Below, piece after piece: positions 22,922 through 30,692 of a DNA stretch of 64,000 nucleotides (within the stretch, counting starts at the first letter, position 1; every line of letters starts with the position of its first letter). The translations under genes were made by a program, and so were the position numbers. The stretch lies in NCBI RefSeq assembly GCF_033100795.1, contig NZ_JAWLVI010000001.1, forward strand, positions 744,001 to 808,000. Reading direction: 5' to 3'. Under the pieces are notes generated by a model. That model had not been told where the DNA came from. It searched no databases and worked only from the letters and a program-made list of their open reading frames with translations. The DNA is from Pseudothioclava sp033100795 (GTDB taxonomy: Bacteria > Pseudomonadota > Alphaproteobacteria > Rhodobacterales > Rhodobacteraceae).

Positions 22922-23968
22922 ATGTCTGACAAGAGCTTTTTCAAGCCGGGTTTCACAAGCGCATTCGATCACGCCGCAGCCAGACGGACCATTATCGTCG
23001 CGGGCGGCGCGGGGTTTATCGGCTCGAACCTGTGCAAACGCCTGATCGACGCGGGCGAGCGCGTCATCTGTATCGACAATCTGAGCACGGGGCGAAGCGA
23101 GAATATCGCCGGGCTGATCGCGCATCCGAATTTCGCCTTCTATCTGCACGACATAGTCAAGCCGTTCGGTATCTCGGGGCCGGTTGACCAGATCTACAAT
23201 CTGGCCTGCCAGGCGTCTCCGCCGAAATACCAAAGCGATCCGATCCACACGTTCAAGACCTCGATCATCGGGGCGGTGAACCTGTTACGGGTGGCCGAGC
23301 TTAAAAGCGCGCGCATCCTGCAAAGCTCGACCTCCGAGGTCTACGGCGATCCCGAGATCAGCCCGCAGGCCGAGACCTATCGCGGGCAGGTCAACACCGT
23401 CGGCCCGCGCGCCTGCTATGACGAGGGCAAGCGCGCCACCGAAACCCTGTTCTACGAGATGCACCGCCAGCGCCAGATCGACGTGCGGATCGCGCGGATA
23501 TTCAACACCTATGGCCCGCGGATGGACCCCGAAGATGGCCGCGTCGTGTCGAATTTCATCGTGCAGGCGCTGCAGGATCAGGCGCTGACGGTCTATGGCG
23601 ACGGCTCGCAGACGCGCTCGTTCTGTTATGTCGAGGATATGCTCGACGGGCTGATGGCGCTGATGGAGGCCGATAGCGACCTGCCGACGATCTCGGACCC
23701 TGTGAACCTTGGCAATCCGGGCGAGTTCAACATGCTTGAGCTGGCGCAGATGGTGCGCGAGATGACAGATGCGCGCGCGGACATCGTGTTCCATCCGTTA
23801 CCCAAGGACGACCCGCACCAGCGCCGCCCCGACATCGGGCGCGCGAAACGCCTGCTGGGATGGGAGCCGCATGTGCCGCTGCGCCTGGGGCTGATGGCGA
23901 CGATCCCCTATTTCCGCGAGCAGATCGAACAGGGCCAGACCCTGCGCCGTGGAGGGGCCGTCGCATGA
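22922..23968 (+). CDS. UDP-glucuronate decarboxylase (UDP-xylose synthase) family
   Basis: A 348-residue extended short-chain dehydrogenase. The NAD-binding motif is VAGGAGFIGSNLCKRL, the decarboxylase-like stretch is IYNLACQASPPKYQSDPI and the catalytic Tyr/Lys lie in RACYDEGKRATETLF. Later conserved stretches are FNTYGPRMDPEDGRVVSNF and YGDGSQTRSFCYVEDMLDG. These match UXS rather than GalE enzymes. It would make UDP-xylose from UDP-glucuronate as a sugar donor. The ATG at 22922 is chosen; it overlaps galE by four bases (ATGA). Confidence 0.88.
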   Translation: MSDKSFFKPGFTSAFDHAAARRTIIVAGGAGFIGSNLCKRLIDAGERVICIDNLSTGRSENIAGLIAHPNFAFYLHDIVKPFGISGPVDQIYNLACQASPPKYQSDPIHTFKTSIIGAVNLLRVAELKSARILQSSTSEVYGDPEISPQAETYRGQVNTVGPRACYDEGKRATETLFYEMHRQRQIDVRIARIFNTYGPRMDPEDGRVVSNFIVQALQDQALTVYGDGSQTRSFCYVEDMLDGLMALMEADSDLPTISDPVNLGNPGEFNMLELAQMVREMTDARADIVFHPLPKDDPHQRRPDIGRAKRLLGWEPHVPLRLGLMATIPYFREQIEQGQTLRRGGAVA

Positions 23969-24963
23969 CCCTGCCCGACAGGATATTGGTCACAGGTGGC
24001 GCGGGCTATATTGGCGCGCAGTGCTGCAAGGCGCTGGCCGAGGCCGGGCGCGAGCCTGTGACCTATGACAACCTCTCGCGCGGGCATCGCGATATGGTGA
24101 AATGGGGCCCGCTGGTCGAGGCCGACCTGCGCGACCGCGAGACCCTGACGCGCGCGCTGATCGCGCACCGGATCGAGGCGGTGATCCATTTCGCCGCCCT
24201 CGCCTATGTCGGAGAAAGCACAGCCTATCCACAGATCTATTACGACAACAATCTGGGCGGCATGAGCGCCCTTCTGGGGGCGATGGAAAAGGCGCATGTC
24301 GGGCAGATCGTGTTCTCGTCAAGCTGCGCGACCTATGGCACGCCCGAGCATCTGCCGATTGCCGAAACCTGCGCACAGGCGCCGATCAACCCTTATGGCC
24401 GGACGAAACTGGTCTGCGAATGGATGCTGCGCGATGCCCAAGCTGCCAAGGGTCCGCGTTTCGCCGCGCTGCGCTATTTCAACGCGGCGGGCGCTGACCC
24501 TGACGGCGTAATCGGAGAGCGCCACCTGCCCGAAACCCATCTGATCCCGCTGGCGCTGATGGCGGCCTCGGGGATGGGTCCGGCGCTCAGGGTCTTTGGC
24601 ACGGACTACCCGACACCCGACGGCACCTGCATCCGCGACTATATCCATGTGCACGATCTGGCGCGCGCGCATCTTCTGGCGCTGGAGCATCTGGCCAAGG
24701 GCGGCGAGAGCGTGGCGCTGAACCTTGGCACGGGGCGCGGGGTTTCGGTGCGCGAGGTCATCGCCTCGGTCGAGCGTGTCACAGGGCGCGAGGTGCCCGT
24801 CACCTTTGAACCCCGCCGCACGGGCGATCCGGCGGAACTGACCGCCGACCCGCACCGCGCCGAAGCCGTGCTTGGGTTCTCCGCGCAGTTTCGCGACCTC
24901 GACCGGATCGTCGCCCATGCCGCCCCATGGTTCGGACACAGGATACTCACGAGTGCCGCATGA
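23965..24963 (+). CDS. galE: UDP-glucose 4-epimerase GalE
   Basis: A 332-residue epimerase. It starts MTLPDRILVTGGAGYIGAQC with the NAD motif TGGAGYIG, has IHFAALAYVGESTAYPQIYY, FSSSCATYGTPEHLPI and the catalytic YGRTK, and the typical LRYFNAAGADPDGVIGE and TPDGTCIRDYIHVHDLARAH. It interconverts UDP-sugars (glucose/galactose, or possibly xylose/arabinose given the neighbour). It overlaps the upstream decarboxylase and the downstream glycosyltransferase by four bases each, so the three genes form a coupled unit. Confidence 0.93.
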   Translation: MTLPDRILVTGGAGYIGAQCCKALAEAGREPVTYDNLSRGHRDMVKWGPLVEADLRDRETLTRALIAHRIEAVIHFAALAYVGESTAYPQIYYDNNLGGMSALLGAMEKAHVGQIVFSSSCATYGTPEHLPIAETCAQAPINPYGRTKLVCEWMLRDAQAAKGPRFAALRYFNAAGADPDGVIGERHLPETHLIPLALMAASGMGPALRVFGTDYPTPDGTCIRDYIHVHDLARAHLLALEHLAKGGESVALNLGTGRGVSVREVIASVERVTGREVPVTFEPRRTGDPAELTADPHRAEAVLGFSAQFRDLDRIVAHAAPWFGHRILTSAA

Positions 24964-26783
24964 CCCCCCGCCCCCATCATCCGGCCCTTGATCCGCGCCC
25001 CCTGCTGGCGCCGGTATTCAGCGGCCGGAAGGCGTGGAAATACCGCGCGATTGTGGCGCTCTGGCTGATCGCCGCGGCGTGGTTCTGGCTCTGGTGGCTG
25101 ATGCCCTCGCATATCATCGGGGCGTGGAGATACTGGGGCGTCACTGCGGCGATGCTGTGGATCTGGGGGATGCAGCTTTATTTCGTGCTGGTCTTTTTGC
25201 ACGCGCGCCGCTCGGCAGCGCCCGACCCCGTGGCGGGGCAGTGGCGCGTCGCGATGGTGACGACGAAAACCCCGTCCGAGCCTTTCCCCGTGGTGCGCAA
25301 GACGCTGGAGGCGATGCTGGCGCAGGACTACCCGCATGACACATGGCTGGCCGATGAAGACCCGTCCGAGGCCACGCTGGCATGGTGCGCAGCGAACGGG
25401 GTTCAGGTTTCGACGCGTAAGGGGCAGGACGCCTATCACCGCGCCGAATGGCCCCGCCGCACGCGCTGCAAAGAGGGCAACCTTGCCTATTTCTACGATA
25501 CTTGGGGCTATGCGAATTACGACATCGTCAGCCAGCTTGACAGCGATCATGTGCCGCAAAAGGGCTACCTGCGCGAGATACTGCGCCCCTTCGCCGATGA
25601 GGCGGTGGGCTATGTCTCGGCGCCCTCGATCTGTTCGTCGAATGCGCGCGAAAGCTGGGCCGCGCGCACGCGCCTGTTCTCCGAGGCCGCCTTTCACGGG
25701 ATCTTTCAGGCGGGCTACACAGGCGTCCTGACGCCGATGTGCATCGGCTCGCATTACGCGGTGCGCACCAGGGCGCTGCGACAGGCGGGCGGGCTTGGGC
25801 CCGAACTGGCCGAGGATCATTCGACAACGATGCTGATCTCGGCGGCGGGATGGCGGGGCGTGCATGCGATGGACGCGATTGCGATTGGCGACGGTCCTGC
25901 CACCCTGCCCGATCTGGTGACGCAAGAGTTCCAGTGGTCGCGCTCCCTGATGACGCTCTTGCTGCGCTACACGCCCGCCTATCTGGGCCGGCTGCCGCTG
26001 CGGCTGAAGCTGCTCTTTTTGCTCTGCCAAAGCTGGTATGCGTTCTTCGCGATCACGATGGCGCTGATGTATTTCGTGCCGATCCTCGCGGTCACCTTCG
26101 ACATCCGTTTCGCCGATGTGACCTATCCGGCGTTTCTGGGCCATTCGCTGCCCGCCGTCGCGGTTATGGTGGCCTTCGCGCGGGAAATCCGGCGCGACGG
26201 GTTTTTCCGCCCACAAGACGCCAAGGTCATCGCCTGGGAAAAAGCACTGTTCGTGGTGCTCCAATGGCCGTGGGTGATGTGGGGCTGCCTGATGGCTCTG
26301 CGCGACCGGATCACCGGCAAATTCGTCGATTTCCGCATCACGCCGAAGGGCGAGGCCGCGTCCGTCGCGCTGCCCGCCAGGATCATGCTGCTTTACGCGG
26401 GGCTGGCGCTTGGCGCGCTTTTGCCGGTGCTGACGGTCTCGGAGGTCACGCAGGCGCGCGGGTTCTATCTGCTCTCGCTGGTGAACGCGTTTCTCTATTG
26501 CGCGCTGCTGGCCACGATCCTTCTGCGCCACCTCTGGGAGCACAGGGGCATCGCCGCGATGCGCGCGATGCAGGGGATGGTGGCGGGCTATCTGGCGGGG
26601 TTGAGCGTGATTATCGCACTCGGAGCGTGGGCAACCACACTTCGGGCCGAGGAAAGCCTGCACGCGCTGGCCGTGGGCCTGATGCCGATGCGGCTTTCGA
26701 GTGTGGAGTATGTGGTTTCGGGCGCCGGAATGGGGCGGCCGGGTGATGTGAGACTTCGTTTTTTGCCGGGTTGGCTTGAATGA
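24960..26783 (+). CDS. Membrane GT2 glycosyltransferase (cellulose-synthase-like)
   Basis: About 607 residues from the ATG at 24960. Two transmembrane segments (~29-47 and ~62-82) precede a GT2 catalytic domain (~95-340): WLADEDPSEATLAWCAANG, the metal-binding DxD in DIVSQLDSDHVPQKGYL, the catalytic acid in GPELAEDHSTTMLI and QEFQWSRSL where processive synthases have QxxRW. About six more transmembrane segments follow. The layout is that of polymerising synthases that extrude a glycan, but the Arg of QxxRW is replaced by Gln, so processivity is uncertain. No PilZ domain is fused. Confidence 0.85.
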   Translation: MTPRPHHPALDPRPLLAPVFSGRKAWKYRAIVALWLIAAAWFWLWWLMPSHIIGAWRYWGVTAAMLWIWGMQLYFVLVFLHARRSAAPDPVAGQWRVAMVTTKTPSEPFPVVRKTLEAMLAQDYPHDTWLADEDPSEATLAWCAANGVQVSTRKGQDAYHRAEWPRRTRCKEGNLAYFYDTWGYANYDIVSQLDSDHVPQKGYLREILRPFADEAVGYVSAPSICSSNARESWAARTRLFSEAAFHGIFQAGYTGVLTPMCIGSHYAVRTRALRQAGGLGPELAEDHSTTMLISAAGWRGVHAMDAIAIGDGPATLPDLVTQEFQWSRSLMTLLLRYTPAYLGRLPLRLKLLFLLCQSWYAFFAITMALMYFVPILAVTFDIRFADVTYPAFLGHSLPAVAVMVAFAREIRRDGFFRPQDAKVIAWEKALFVVLQWPWVMWGCLMALRDRITGKFVDFRITPKGEAASVALPARIMLLYAGLALGALLPVLTVSEVTQARGFYLLSLVNAFLYCALLATILLRHLWEHRGIAAMRAMQGMVAGYLAGLSVIIALGAWATTLRAEESLHALAVGLMPMRLSSVEYVVSGAGMGRPGDVRLRFLPGWLE

Positions 26784-26810
26784 AACCGGCAGTAGATAAG
26801 GGGTAATCCG

Positions 26811-27695
26811 ATGAAACAGACTGGTAAATGGATAGCCGTCGGCGCGCTGGCCGCGCTGCTTGGGGGATCGGTCGTGAACGCGGCCCCTCCCGGAACGCTG
26901 CCCTTCGGGGTCTATGACCCGGACGGGGATTTCTCGGGCGACCGGCAGGTGGTGATCGAGCATCTGTTCCTGCCGTGGGAGGACGTCTACCTCCCCTCAC
27001 TGAACGACGCTGACGCCTATGCGATGGAGCGCGAGCGCGCGCTTCTGGTGACGCTGGAGCCGTGGACGTGGTCGCGCAGCGAACGCAACACCGCGCAATA
27101 TCTGCGCCGCGGGATCGAGAACGGCACCTATGACGCCAATATGAAAGCGGTTTGCGATGTGCTGGCGACGCTGAAAAGTCAGGTCACGCTGCGTTTCGCG
27201 CATGAGATGGACGACCGCTCGGGCCAGTTCATCTGGGCCGGATGGGAGCCGCGAACCTATATTAACGCCTATCGCCACATGATCGACGTCTGCCGCGCGA
27301 GCGCACCGAATATCTCGGTCATGTGGTCGCCCTTGGGCGATGGCGAGATGGCGCGCTATTATCCGGGCGACGATTATGCCGACATCATCGGGCTGACGGT
27401 GTTCGGGCTTCAGGCATGGGACCGCGCGAAATACGGCCATGACCGCAGCTTCGACGAGATCTTCGGGCCACGCTATGAACGCGCCGCCGCCTTTGGCAAG
27501 CCGATCGCCGTGGCGGAACTCGGGTTTGTCGGCGATCAGGCCTATGTCGATATGTGGAACAACGCGGTGCGTCAGGAGAAGCCGCAATACCCGAATCTGG
27601 TGGGGGTGTCCTACTTCAACCAACCCGAGGTTTACCCCTGGCCCGAGGGTTTTGGCACGCCTGACTGGCGCGTGAAGAACCAGGTGCTGAAATAA
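26811..27695 (+). CDS. Secreted glycoside hydrolase, GH26-like
   Basis: A 294-residue protein with a signal peptide (residues ~1-25, IAVGALAALLGGSVVNAAP). The acid/base Glu lies in VTLRFAHEMDDRSGQFIWAG and the nucleophile Glu in PIAVAELGFVGDQAY, with MWSPLGDGEMARYYPGDDYA between them, which is the GH26 (beta-mannanase/lichenase clan A) arrangement. It follows the glycosyltransferase by 27 bases and probably trims or releases the same periplasmic glycan. Substrate cannot be told from sequence. Confidence 0.8.
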   Translation: MKQTGKWIAVGALAALLGGSVVNAAPPGTLPFGVYDPDGDFSGDRQVVIEHLFLPWEDVYLPSLNDADAYAMERERALLVTLEPWTWSRSERNTAQYLRRGIENGTYDANMKAVCDVLATLKSQVTLRFAHEMDDRSGQFIWAGWEPRTYINAYRHMIDVCRASAPNISVMWSPLGDGEMARYYPGDDYADIIGLTVFGLQAWDRAKYGHDRSFDEIFGPRYERAAAFGKPIAVAELGFVGDQAYVDMWNNAVRQEKPQYPNLVGVSYFNQPEVYPWPEGFGTPDWRVKNQVLK

Positions 27696-27757
27696 TTCAG
27701 TGGGTGAGCAAAAATTCGCCACTATATATTGATCTAAAGTATAGCCCCCAAACAACT

Positions 27758-27794
27758 GGTAACGCGCGGAAAAGTTTTCCGCGCGTTACCTTTT
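27758..27794 (+). terminator. 33-bp perfect palindrome terminator after the polysaccharide genes
   Basis: From 27758 to 27790 the sequence is a perfect inverted repeat: GGTAACGCGCGGAAAA, a single central G, then the reverse complement of the first arm. TTTT follows at 27791-27794. It is the strongest hairpin in the window and lies 62 bases after the GH26 stop. Confidence 0.8.
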
Positions 27795-27935
27795 GCCGAT
27801 CACGCTCTCTTTTGACACAAAGAGGACATACCTAAGCTCAGATTGACCCTTAACGAGAAAATGCGCATCTCATAAGCGAAAGAGCGTTAACGGACCATAA
27901 ACCAAGGTTCTGCGCCAAATGTAAGGGGTCGAGCA

Positions 27936-28232
27936 ATGCCTGCTATTCAGCTTTTCAAACGTTTCTCGCTGGCGCTGATCGTCGGCGTTAGCCTCTCTGT
28001 CACCGGTTTCGCCGTTCAAGCGGAAACCCGAGCAGATACCAACATTCTAGTCGAAACAGCGGCAAAAAGCTATGCTGGCAAAGGCTCGGCACGCTTTGAC
28101 TGGCGCAAGGGCCAGGGCGCACAGCCGCAGGTCAGCCTGAGCGTCACCAAGGTCAAAGCGCCCTTGGGCAATGGCAGCTGGATCTGCTCGCCCGCGGGCT
28201 TCGGCTCCAAGTCGAAGTGCTACAAGCGCTGA
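27936..28232 (+). CDS. Small secreted protein of unknown function
   Basis: A 98-residue protein with a clear signal peptide (residues ~1-30, ALIVGVSLSVTGFAVQAE; cleavage after AQA-like VQA). The mature part is basic, about 68 residues, with two Cys close to the C-terminus (WICSPAGFGSKSKCYKR) that may form a disulphide. I do not recognise a family. It stands alone between two strong terminators, so it is its own transcription unit; the 145 bases upstream include TTGACA at 27812-27817 but no convincing -10 box. Confidence 0.7.
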   Translation: MPAIQLFKRFSLALIVGVSLSVTGFAVQAETRADTNILVETAAKSYAGKGSARFDWRKGQGAQPQVSLSVTKVKAPLGNGSWICSPAGFGSKSKCYKR

Positions 28233-28254
28233 CCCTTTCCTCCCCCACCGACCC

Positions 28255-28290
28255 AAAACGCCGCCCGCAGAAATGCAGGCGGCGTTTTGC
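28255..28290 (+). terminator. Intrinsic terminator of the small secreted protein gene
   Basis: AAAACGCCGCC (28255-28265) pairs perfectly with GGCGGCGTTTT (28278-28288). The 12-base loop itself folds (GCA/TGC). A T-run is part of the right arm. It follows the stop codon by 22 bases. Confidence 0.85.
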
Positions 28291-28308
28291 TTTGCCGGTT
28301 TCGGCCCA

Positions 28309-28340
28309 AAGAAAAACCGCGCCCCGAAAGGCGCGGTTTT
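28309..28340 (-). terminator. Intrinsic terminator of rpsF-rpsR-rplI
   Basis: AAAACCGCGCC (28313-28323) and GGCGCGGTTTT (28330-28340) form an 11-bp stem. On the minus strand it runs into TTTTTCTTTG. It lies 24 bases after the rplI stop. Confidence 0.85.
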
Positions 28341-28364
28341 CCGATTGTCGCTAAGGGCGGAAGA

Positions 28365-28943
28365 TTACTCTTCGTCCTCGTCCGAGGTCGCGCCGCCGAT
28401 GTCGTCGAACAGTTCGGCGATCTCGAATTCGGCCTGAGCTTCGGCTTCGGCTGCGAGTTCCTGGATCGACTTGCCGGTCGCTTGCAGGTCTGCTTCTTCA
28501 ACCGAGCGGGCAACGTTCAGAACGATGACCACATCGACTTCGGGGTGCAGGCGAACGTGCACGTCGTGCAGGCCGAGGTCTTTGATCGGCTTGGCCAGCG
28601 CAACTTGTGCGCGGTCGAGCGTGAAGCCAGCCGCGGTCGCTGCGTCGGAAGCGTCACGCGTGGTGACCGAACCATACAGAGCGCCAGCGTCGGAAGCCGA
28701 GCGGATCACGACGAACTGCTGACCGTTCAGCTTTTCGCCAAGAGCTTCGGCTTCTTTCTTGGTCTCGAGGTTACGGGCCTCAAGCTGGGCTTTCTGGGCT
28801 TCGAAGGCCTTGATGTTGGCTTCCGAGGCGCGCAGCGCCTTGCCCTGCGGCAGCAGGAAGTTGCGGCCGTAGCCGTCCTTGACGGACACGACTTCGCCCA
28901 TCTGGCCAAGCTTGGCCACACGTTCCAGAAGGATAACTTGCAT
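28365..28943 (-). CDS. rplI: 50S ribosomal protein L9
   Basis: A 192-residue L9. The N-terminal rRNA-binding domain begins MQVILLERVAKLGQMGEVVS and contains VKDGYGRNFLLPQGKALRAS; the long central helix and the C-terminal domain (GSVTTRDASDAATAAGFTLD) follow. Compared with the usual ~150 residues it has an acidic C-terminal extension of about 40 residues ending ATSDEDEE, a common trait in Rhodobacterales. Third gene of the rpsF-rpsR-rplI operon. Confidence 0.97.
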   Translation of the reverse strand: MQVILLERVAKLGQMGEVVSVKDGYGRNFLLPQGKALRASEANIKAFEAQKAQLEARNLETKKEAEALGEKLNGQQFVVIRSASDAGALYGSVTTRDASDAATAAGFTLDRAQVALAKPIKDLGLHDVHVRLHPEVDVVIVLNVARSVEEADLQATGKSIQELAAEAEAQAEFEIAELFDDIGGATSDEDEE

Positions 28944-28955
28944 CGTGCTTTCTCC

Positions 28956-29180
28956 TTACTTCACAGCGTAGGGCAGCAGAGCGAGGAAACGGGCGCGTTT
29001 GATTGCGCGCGCGAGTTCACGCTGCTTCTTTGCCGAAACGGCGGTGATACGGGCCGGGACGATCTTGCCGCGCTCAGAGATGTAGCGCTGCAGAAGACGG
29101 GTGTCTTTGTAGTCGATGCTCGGCGCGTTCTCGCCCGAGAACGGGCAGACCTTGCGGCGGCGGAAAAACGGTTTTGCCAT
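28956..29180 (-). CDS. rpsR: 30S ribosomal protein S18
   Basis: A 74-residue S18: FFRRRKVCPFSGENAPSIDY, then LLQRYISERGKIVPARITAV and KKQRELARAIKRARFLALLP, all canonical. It binds the 30S platform with S6. The start at 29180 (MAKPFFRRRK) is preferred over the longer frame to 29204, which overlaps rpsF. Confidence 0.98.
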   Translation of the reverse strand: MAKPFFRRRKVCPFSGENAPSIDYKDTRLLQRYISERGKIVPARITAVSAKKQRELARAIKRARFLALLPYAVK

Positions 29181-29200
29181 GGTTTTATCCCTTTCTCGGA

Positions 29201-29554
29201 TCAACGACGCTCACGGCGCGGTTCGCGCTCGTCGCGTTTCTGCATCTGGACCGACGGGCCCTCTTCGTGAGCGTCGACCTTGATGGTCAGAACGCGCATC
29301 ACGTCGTCATGCAGACCGGCAAGGCGCTCCATTTCCTGCACCGCAGCCGAGGGGGCGTCGGTTTTCAGGAAGGCATAGTGGCCTTTACGGTTTTTGTTGA
29401 TCTTGTAGGCCATGGTTTTCACGCCCCAGTACTCGTGCTCAACGACTTTGCCGCCGTTGTCTGCGAGAATGGTCGAGAAATGTTCGATAAGGCCTTCAGC
29501 CTGCGCGTTGGACAGGTCCTGACGCGCAATGAGGACATGCTCGTAAAGCGGCAT
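29201..29554 (-). CDS. rpsF: 30S ribosomal protein S6
   Basis: A 117-residue S6 starting MPLYEHVLIARQDLSNAQAE, with VVEHEYWGVKTMAYKINKNR and GHYAFLKTDAPSAAVQEMER. The C-terminus is charged (QMQKRDEREPRRERR). First gene of the three-gene ribosomal operon. A candidate promoter lies about 100 bases upstream. Confidence 0.98.
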   Translation of the reverse strand: MPLYEHVLIARQDLSNAQAEGLIEHFSTILADNGGKVVEHEYWGVKTMAYKINKNRKGHYAFLKTDAPSAAVQEMERLAGLHDDVMRVLTIKVDAHEEGPSVQMQKRDEREPRRERR

Positions 29555-29654
29555 GTAAGCTCCTGTTTTTCAAGGCGGCTTCAACGGTGGGGCCAAACTT
29601 CCGCGGCCCACCACGAGAGGCATCGCCGGTTCACGTGAATGCGGAAGATGCGGC

Positions 29655-29682
29655 CTTATAGAGGATGCGCCCCGTGATGCAA
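29655..29682 (-). promoter_or_regulatory. Candidate promoter of rpsF operon
   Basis: On the minus strand TTGCAT (29682-29677), a 16-base spacer and TATAAG (29660-29655). The -10 box is close to consensus for this GC-rich DNA. It lies about 100 bases upstream of the rpsF ATG and just downstream of the EamA gene stop. Confidence 0.5.
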
Positions 29683-29711
29683 GGGAAAAGCGCCACAATT
29701 CTCTTTGTTTT

Positions 29712-30632
29712 TCAGGCCGTGCGGCTGGCGCGTGAGGCGATGAGAATGCCCCCCAGAATGGCCGCAAAACCGACCGCGTGATAGGCCTCCAGCGCCTCGC
29801 CCAGAAACAGCGTGGACAGCACCGCGCCATAGACCGGCAATAGGTGGATAAACAGCCCCGCCCGCGCAGGTCCCGCAATCGCCACGCCCCGCATATATAG
29901 CAGATAGGCCAGCACCGAGGGCACGATCCCCACATAGACCAGCGCGCCAAAGGATGCGGGCGACCAGACCGGCACGCGCCCCGAGGCGACCTCCCACAGC
30001 AGGAAGGGCAGCAACAGCACCAGCGTCACCGCGATCTGCGCCGTCAGAAAACCGATCCGGTTCAGCGCCACGGGGAAAAACCGCAGCCACATCGTATAGA
30101 TCGCCCAGCAGACCATCGCCGCAAAGATAATCAGGTCACCTTGCGAGACCTCCAGCGCCACAAGCCGCGCCCATTCGCCATGCAAGATCACCACCGCCAC
30201 TCCGAAGGTCGAGACCGCAAGCCCGATCCCCTGCATCGCCCCAAGAGACTGATGCCAGAACAGCGCCCCAAGCACCAGAATAAGCACCGGAATCGTCGAG
30301 TTCAGCAGCATCCCGTTGGTCGCGGCGGTATATTGCAGCCCCAGATAAACCAGCGAGTTGAAGGCCAGAACCCCCGGCACGGATATAAGCGCAACCCGCT
30401 TCCAATGCGCACGATACAGCGGCCAGTCGCGCCGGATCGGGCCAATCGCAAAGGGCAATAGGCACAGGAACGCGATCAGCCAGCGCCCGTAAGACAGCGC
30501 AACCGGCGGCACCTCGCCCCGCGCGGCGCGCGCAACGATGAAATTGCCCGCCCAGAACAGAGGCGGCAGCGCCAGCGTCAGCACTCCCAAAAGCCCAAGT
30601 TTCATCGGCTGTTCTGCCCGAGATTGCGTCAT
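29712..30632 (-). CDS. EamA/DMT-family inner-membrane transporter
   Basis: A 306-residue protein of the drug/metabolite transporter superfamily with two EamA repeats and about ten transmembrane segments, for example VLTLALPPLFWAGNFIVARA, YTAATNGMLLNSTIPVLILV and ALVYVGIVPSVLAYLLYMRG. Family signature stretches include PVALSYGRWLIAFL. The substrate cannot be predicted. The start at 30632 has GAGGG four bases upstream. It is transcribed toward rpsF and follows the aldehyde dehydrogenase by about 60 bases. Confidence 0.88.
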   Translation of the reverse strand: MTQSRAEQPMKLGLLGVLTLALPPLFWAGNFIVARAARGEVPPVALSYGRWLIAFLCLLPFAIGPIRRDWPLYRAHWKRVALISVPGVLAFNSLVYLGLQYTAATNGMLLNSTIPVLILVLGALFWHQSLGAMQGIGLAVSTFGVAVVILHGEWARLVALEVSQGDLIIFAAMVCWAIYTMWLRFFPVALNRIGFLTAQIAVTLVLLLPFLLWEVASGRVPVWSPASFGALVYVGIVPSVLAYLLYMRGVAIAGPARAGLFIHLLPVYGAVLSTLFLGEALEAYHAVGFAAILGGILIASRASRTA

Positions 30633-30692
30633 GCGACCCTCATCATTCTTGTGTCAGACGGTATCCCCCATTCCCCGTGAGGGAACAAGGCA

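Noticed and set aside
24639..26963. 774-residue open frame on the minus strand
   Set aside because: It is antisense to galE and the GT2 gene. The protein is rich in His, Arg, Gln and Pro with no domain pattern, as expected for the antisense frame of GC-rich coding DNA.
27812..27838. Consensus promoter for the 98-residue secreted protein
   Set aside because: TTGACA is perfect, but no acceptable -10 box lies at 16-18 bases.
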